Shown one piece after another: positions 5,094 through 5,741 of a stretch of 5,741 nucleotides of DNA. This DNA is from Chloroflexota bacterium (GTDB lineage: Bacteria > Chloroflexota > Dehalococcoidia > JACQTR01): the NCBI GenBank assembly GCA_016210705.1, contig JACQTR010000216.1, positions 1-5,741 of the forward strand, given 5' to 3'. The notes under the pieces are model-generated. The model worked only from the letters and a program-made list of their open reading frames with translations, was not told the DNA's origin and made no database searches. The position numbers and the translations under genes are program-made. Position 1 is the stretch's first letter. The number at the start of each line of letters is the position of its first letter.

Positions 5094-5519
5094 ATGGTTG
5101 ATGACAATAACGAATGGGATGACAATGGCAACAGGAGACCACTAGACCCCCACCAAGAGCGTTTTGAGAAATGGGATGAAGATATATTGGAAATTAAGGA
5201 TAGTATCAGTGAATTAACGGAGACCCTTGATGCACAAAAGAATATATTCCTAGAACTAGAGCGATATATAGCAGCCATAGACCTTAATCTCTTTCTACAC
5301 TGGGCACAGGAACAGTTATATGGACAATACCCACTATCTCCTACCACTAACGCCGACCTAGCTTTGCGTGTGAATGAATGTATTGACTATCTTCGTACAA
5401 CATGTGCACGCTGTGATGAACGTATTAAGACTTCTAAGGCTCCCCGTGCTGATGTTGAGGACTGGAAGAACGCATGTCGCTGGCATTGCCAGCAGAAGGT
5501 GGTTCCTTTCGGTATTTAA
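5094..5519 (+). CDS. Hypothetical coiled-coil protein with C-terminal Cys/His cluster (141 aa), IS passenger
   Basis: I do not recognise this family. The first 30 residues are acidic and polar. Residues about 27-65 form a long amphipathic helix rich in E, D, K, I and L (for example I-L-E-I-K-D-S-I-S-E-L-T-E-T-L-D), a likely coiled coil for oligomer formation. The C-terminal part has C96, C104-x-x-C107 and C128-x-x-H131-C132, which could bind a metal. No signal peptide or membrane segment is seen, so it is probably cytoplasmic. GGAG (5081-5084), 9 bases before the ATG, and the 1-base gap after the zinc-ribbon gene support translation from the same mRNA. Its last 86 bases overlap the minus-strand ORF tail to tail. 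Possible roles, all inferred, are accessory transposition factor, regulator or partner of the zinc-ribbon protein. Confidence 0.72.
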   Translation: MVDDNNEWDDNGNRRPLDPHQERFEKWDEDILEIKDSISELTETLDAQKNIFLELERYIAAIDLNLFLHWAQEQLYGQYPLSPTTNADLALRVNECIDYLRTTCARCDERIKTSKAPRADVEDWKNACRWHCQQKVVPFGI

Positions 5520-5649
5520 GAACCATCTTGATAGCCTCTAACCCCAGGGGCACTGGTCGTTGTTTTAGATATGCATCGAGCATCCGCTCAGCTTCTTCCT
5601 GTGCAAGGTGACGGATTCTATGTTCTTCTTCGGAACTAAAAAGTTTCAT
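5434..5649 (-). CDS. Hypothetical small helical protein (71 aa) near the right end of the IS
   Basis: I chose the ATG at 5649 because GAGGG lies 8 bases upstream (minus strand); a TTG at 5667 would add six residues but has no good ribosome site. The product begins M-K-L-F-S-S-E-E-E-H-R-I-R-H-L-A-Q-E-E-A-E-R and is charged and helical to about residue 40, with P-L-G-L-E-A-I-K-M-V-L-K-Y in the middle and a disordered S/H/P-rich tail. The tail is encoded opposite the 3' end of the coiled-coil gene, so it may be constrained by that overlap. The family is not recognised. It reads inward from the right end, in the same direction as the transposase, with no clear promoter of its own. It could be chance coding, but the ribosome site and helical composition favour a real gene. 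Confidence 0.5.
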   Translation of the reverse strand: MKLFSSEEEHRIRHLAQEEAERMLDAYLKQRPVPLGLEAIKMVLKYRKEPPSAGNASDMRSSSPQHQHGEP

Positions 5650-5668
5650 TTTCCCTACCCTCTCCAAT

Positions 5669-5684
5669 GTTACTTTTTGTGCAA
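5669..5684 (+). repeat. Right subterminal repeat (TTGCACAAAAAGT motif)
   Basis: GTTACTTTTTGTGCAA here is identical to 3597-3612 at the left end. It stands as a direct repeat of the motif inside the right terminal repeat, 20 bp apart start to start, that is about two helical turns, as expected for paired protein-binding sites. Confidence 0.75.
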
Positions 5685-5690
5685 CTCATC

Positions 5691-5708
5691 GACTTTTTGT
5701 GCAAGGCC
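5691..5708 (-). repeat. Right terminal inverted repeat of the insertion element
   Basis: GACTTTTTGTGCAAGGCC is the complement of the left repeat (3569-3586) with one mismatch. It is immediately followed by the right target duplication. Confidence 0.9.
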
Positions 5709-5717
5709 TACCTTTAA
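5709..5717. repeat. Target-site duplication, right copy (TACCTTTAA)
   Basis: Exact copy of 3560-3568. Joining the left flank to the sequence after this copy restores one continuous AT-rich intergenic stretch upstream of the endonuclease IV-like gene. Confidence 0.88.
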
Positions 5718-5741
5718 TTTTAATTTGCCAAACCTATTGAC

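Larger units (their letters stand above)
3569..5708. mobile_element. Complete 2140-bp insertion element with DDE/SWIM transposase and passenger genes
   Basis: The element is bounded by 18-bp terminal inverted repeats, GGCCTTGCACAATAAGTC on the left and its complement with one mismatch on the right, and by exact 9-bp direct duplications (TACCTTTAA). It holds a transposase on the minus strand (3593-4798), a divergent zinc-ribbon/coiled-coil gene pair (4928-5519) and a small minus-strand ORF (5434-5649). Repeats starting GG with a 9-bp duplication are compatible with the IS5 superfamily (IS903-like targets) or the IS4 family; I cannot assign a named IS. About 900 bp beyond the transposase is much more than a simple IS needs. 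The passenger part uses more A/T-ending codons than the flanking host genes, consistent with acquisition from elsewhere. Confidence 0.9.

Noticed and set aside
4823..5347. 174-residue open frame on the minus strand
   Set aside because: It covers, in antisense, the well-supported zinc-ribbon gene, its promoter and the start of the coiled-coil gene; its Ser/Leu-rich translation looks like a shadow.

Overview
The window looks bacterial. It has Shine-Dalgarno sites, sigma70-type promoters (TTGACA/TATAAT-like) and glycosyltransferases of the kind that build surface polysaccharide or lipopolysaccharide. Rubrerythrin, a small bacterioferritin-like protein and a rubredoxin-like gene suggest an anaerobe or microaerophile that defends itself against peroxide. 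The sequence alone does not fix the phylum; the host genes are of medium GC, and the right-hand third is visibly more AT-rich.

Layout. Positions 1-1369 (+) hold the end of a WbbL-like family 2 glycosyltransferase and, overlapping it by 8 bases, a complete WaaE-like family 2 glycosyltransferase. From 1366 to 2585 (+) a good promoter precedes rubrerythrin, a short bacterioferritin-like protein, a strong intercistronic hairpin, and a rubredoxin-like reading frame of 38 codons whose fourth codon is an amber stop where relatives usually have an aromatic residue. Convergent to these, at 2625-3449 (-), is an endonuclease IV-family TIM-barrel protein with its own promoter. Peroxide removal, iron storage and repair of oxidised DNA therefore sit side by side, although the last gene is on the other strand.

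Positions 3569-5708 are a complete insertion element of 2140 bp. It has 18-bp terminal inverted repeats (17/18 matching) beginning GGCCTTGCACAA, and is flanked by an exact 9-bp target duplication, TACCTTTAA. It carries a DDE transposase (-) with an N-terminal SWIM-type zinc motif. Unusually for a simple IS, the right-hand half carries other genes: a 54-residue zinc-ribbon protein and a 141-residue coiled-coil/Cys-rich protein in a tightly coupled pair transcribed away from the transposase, plus a small helical ORF on the minus strand near the right end. The transposase and the passenger pair are driven by back-to-back promoters whose -35 boxes are 4 bp apart, with a long inverted repeat over the transposase -10/start region. 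Both ends carry extra copies of a TTGCACAAAAAGT motif, probably binding sites for the transposase or an element-encoded regulator.

The most notable points are the passenger-bearing IS with its divergent control region, and the amber codon in the rubredoxin-like gene.
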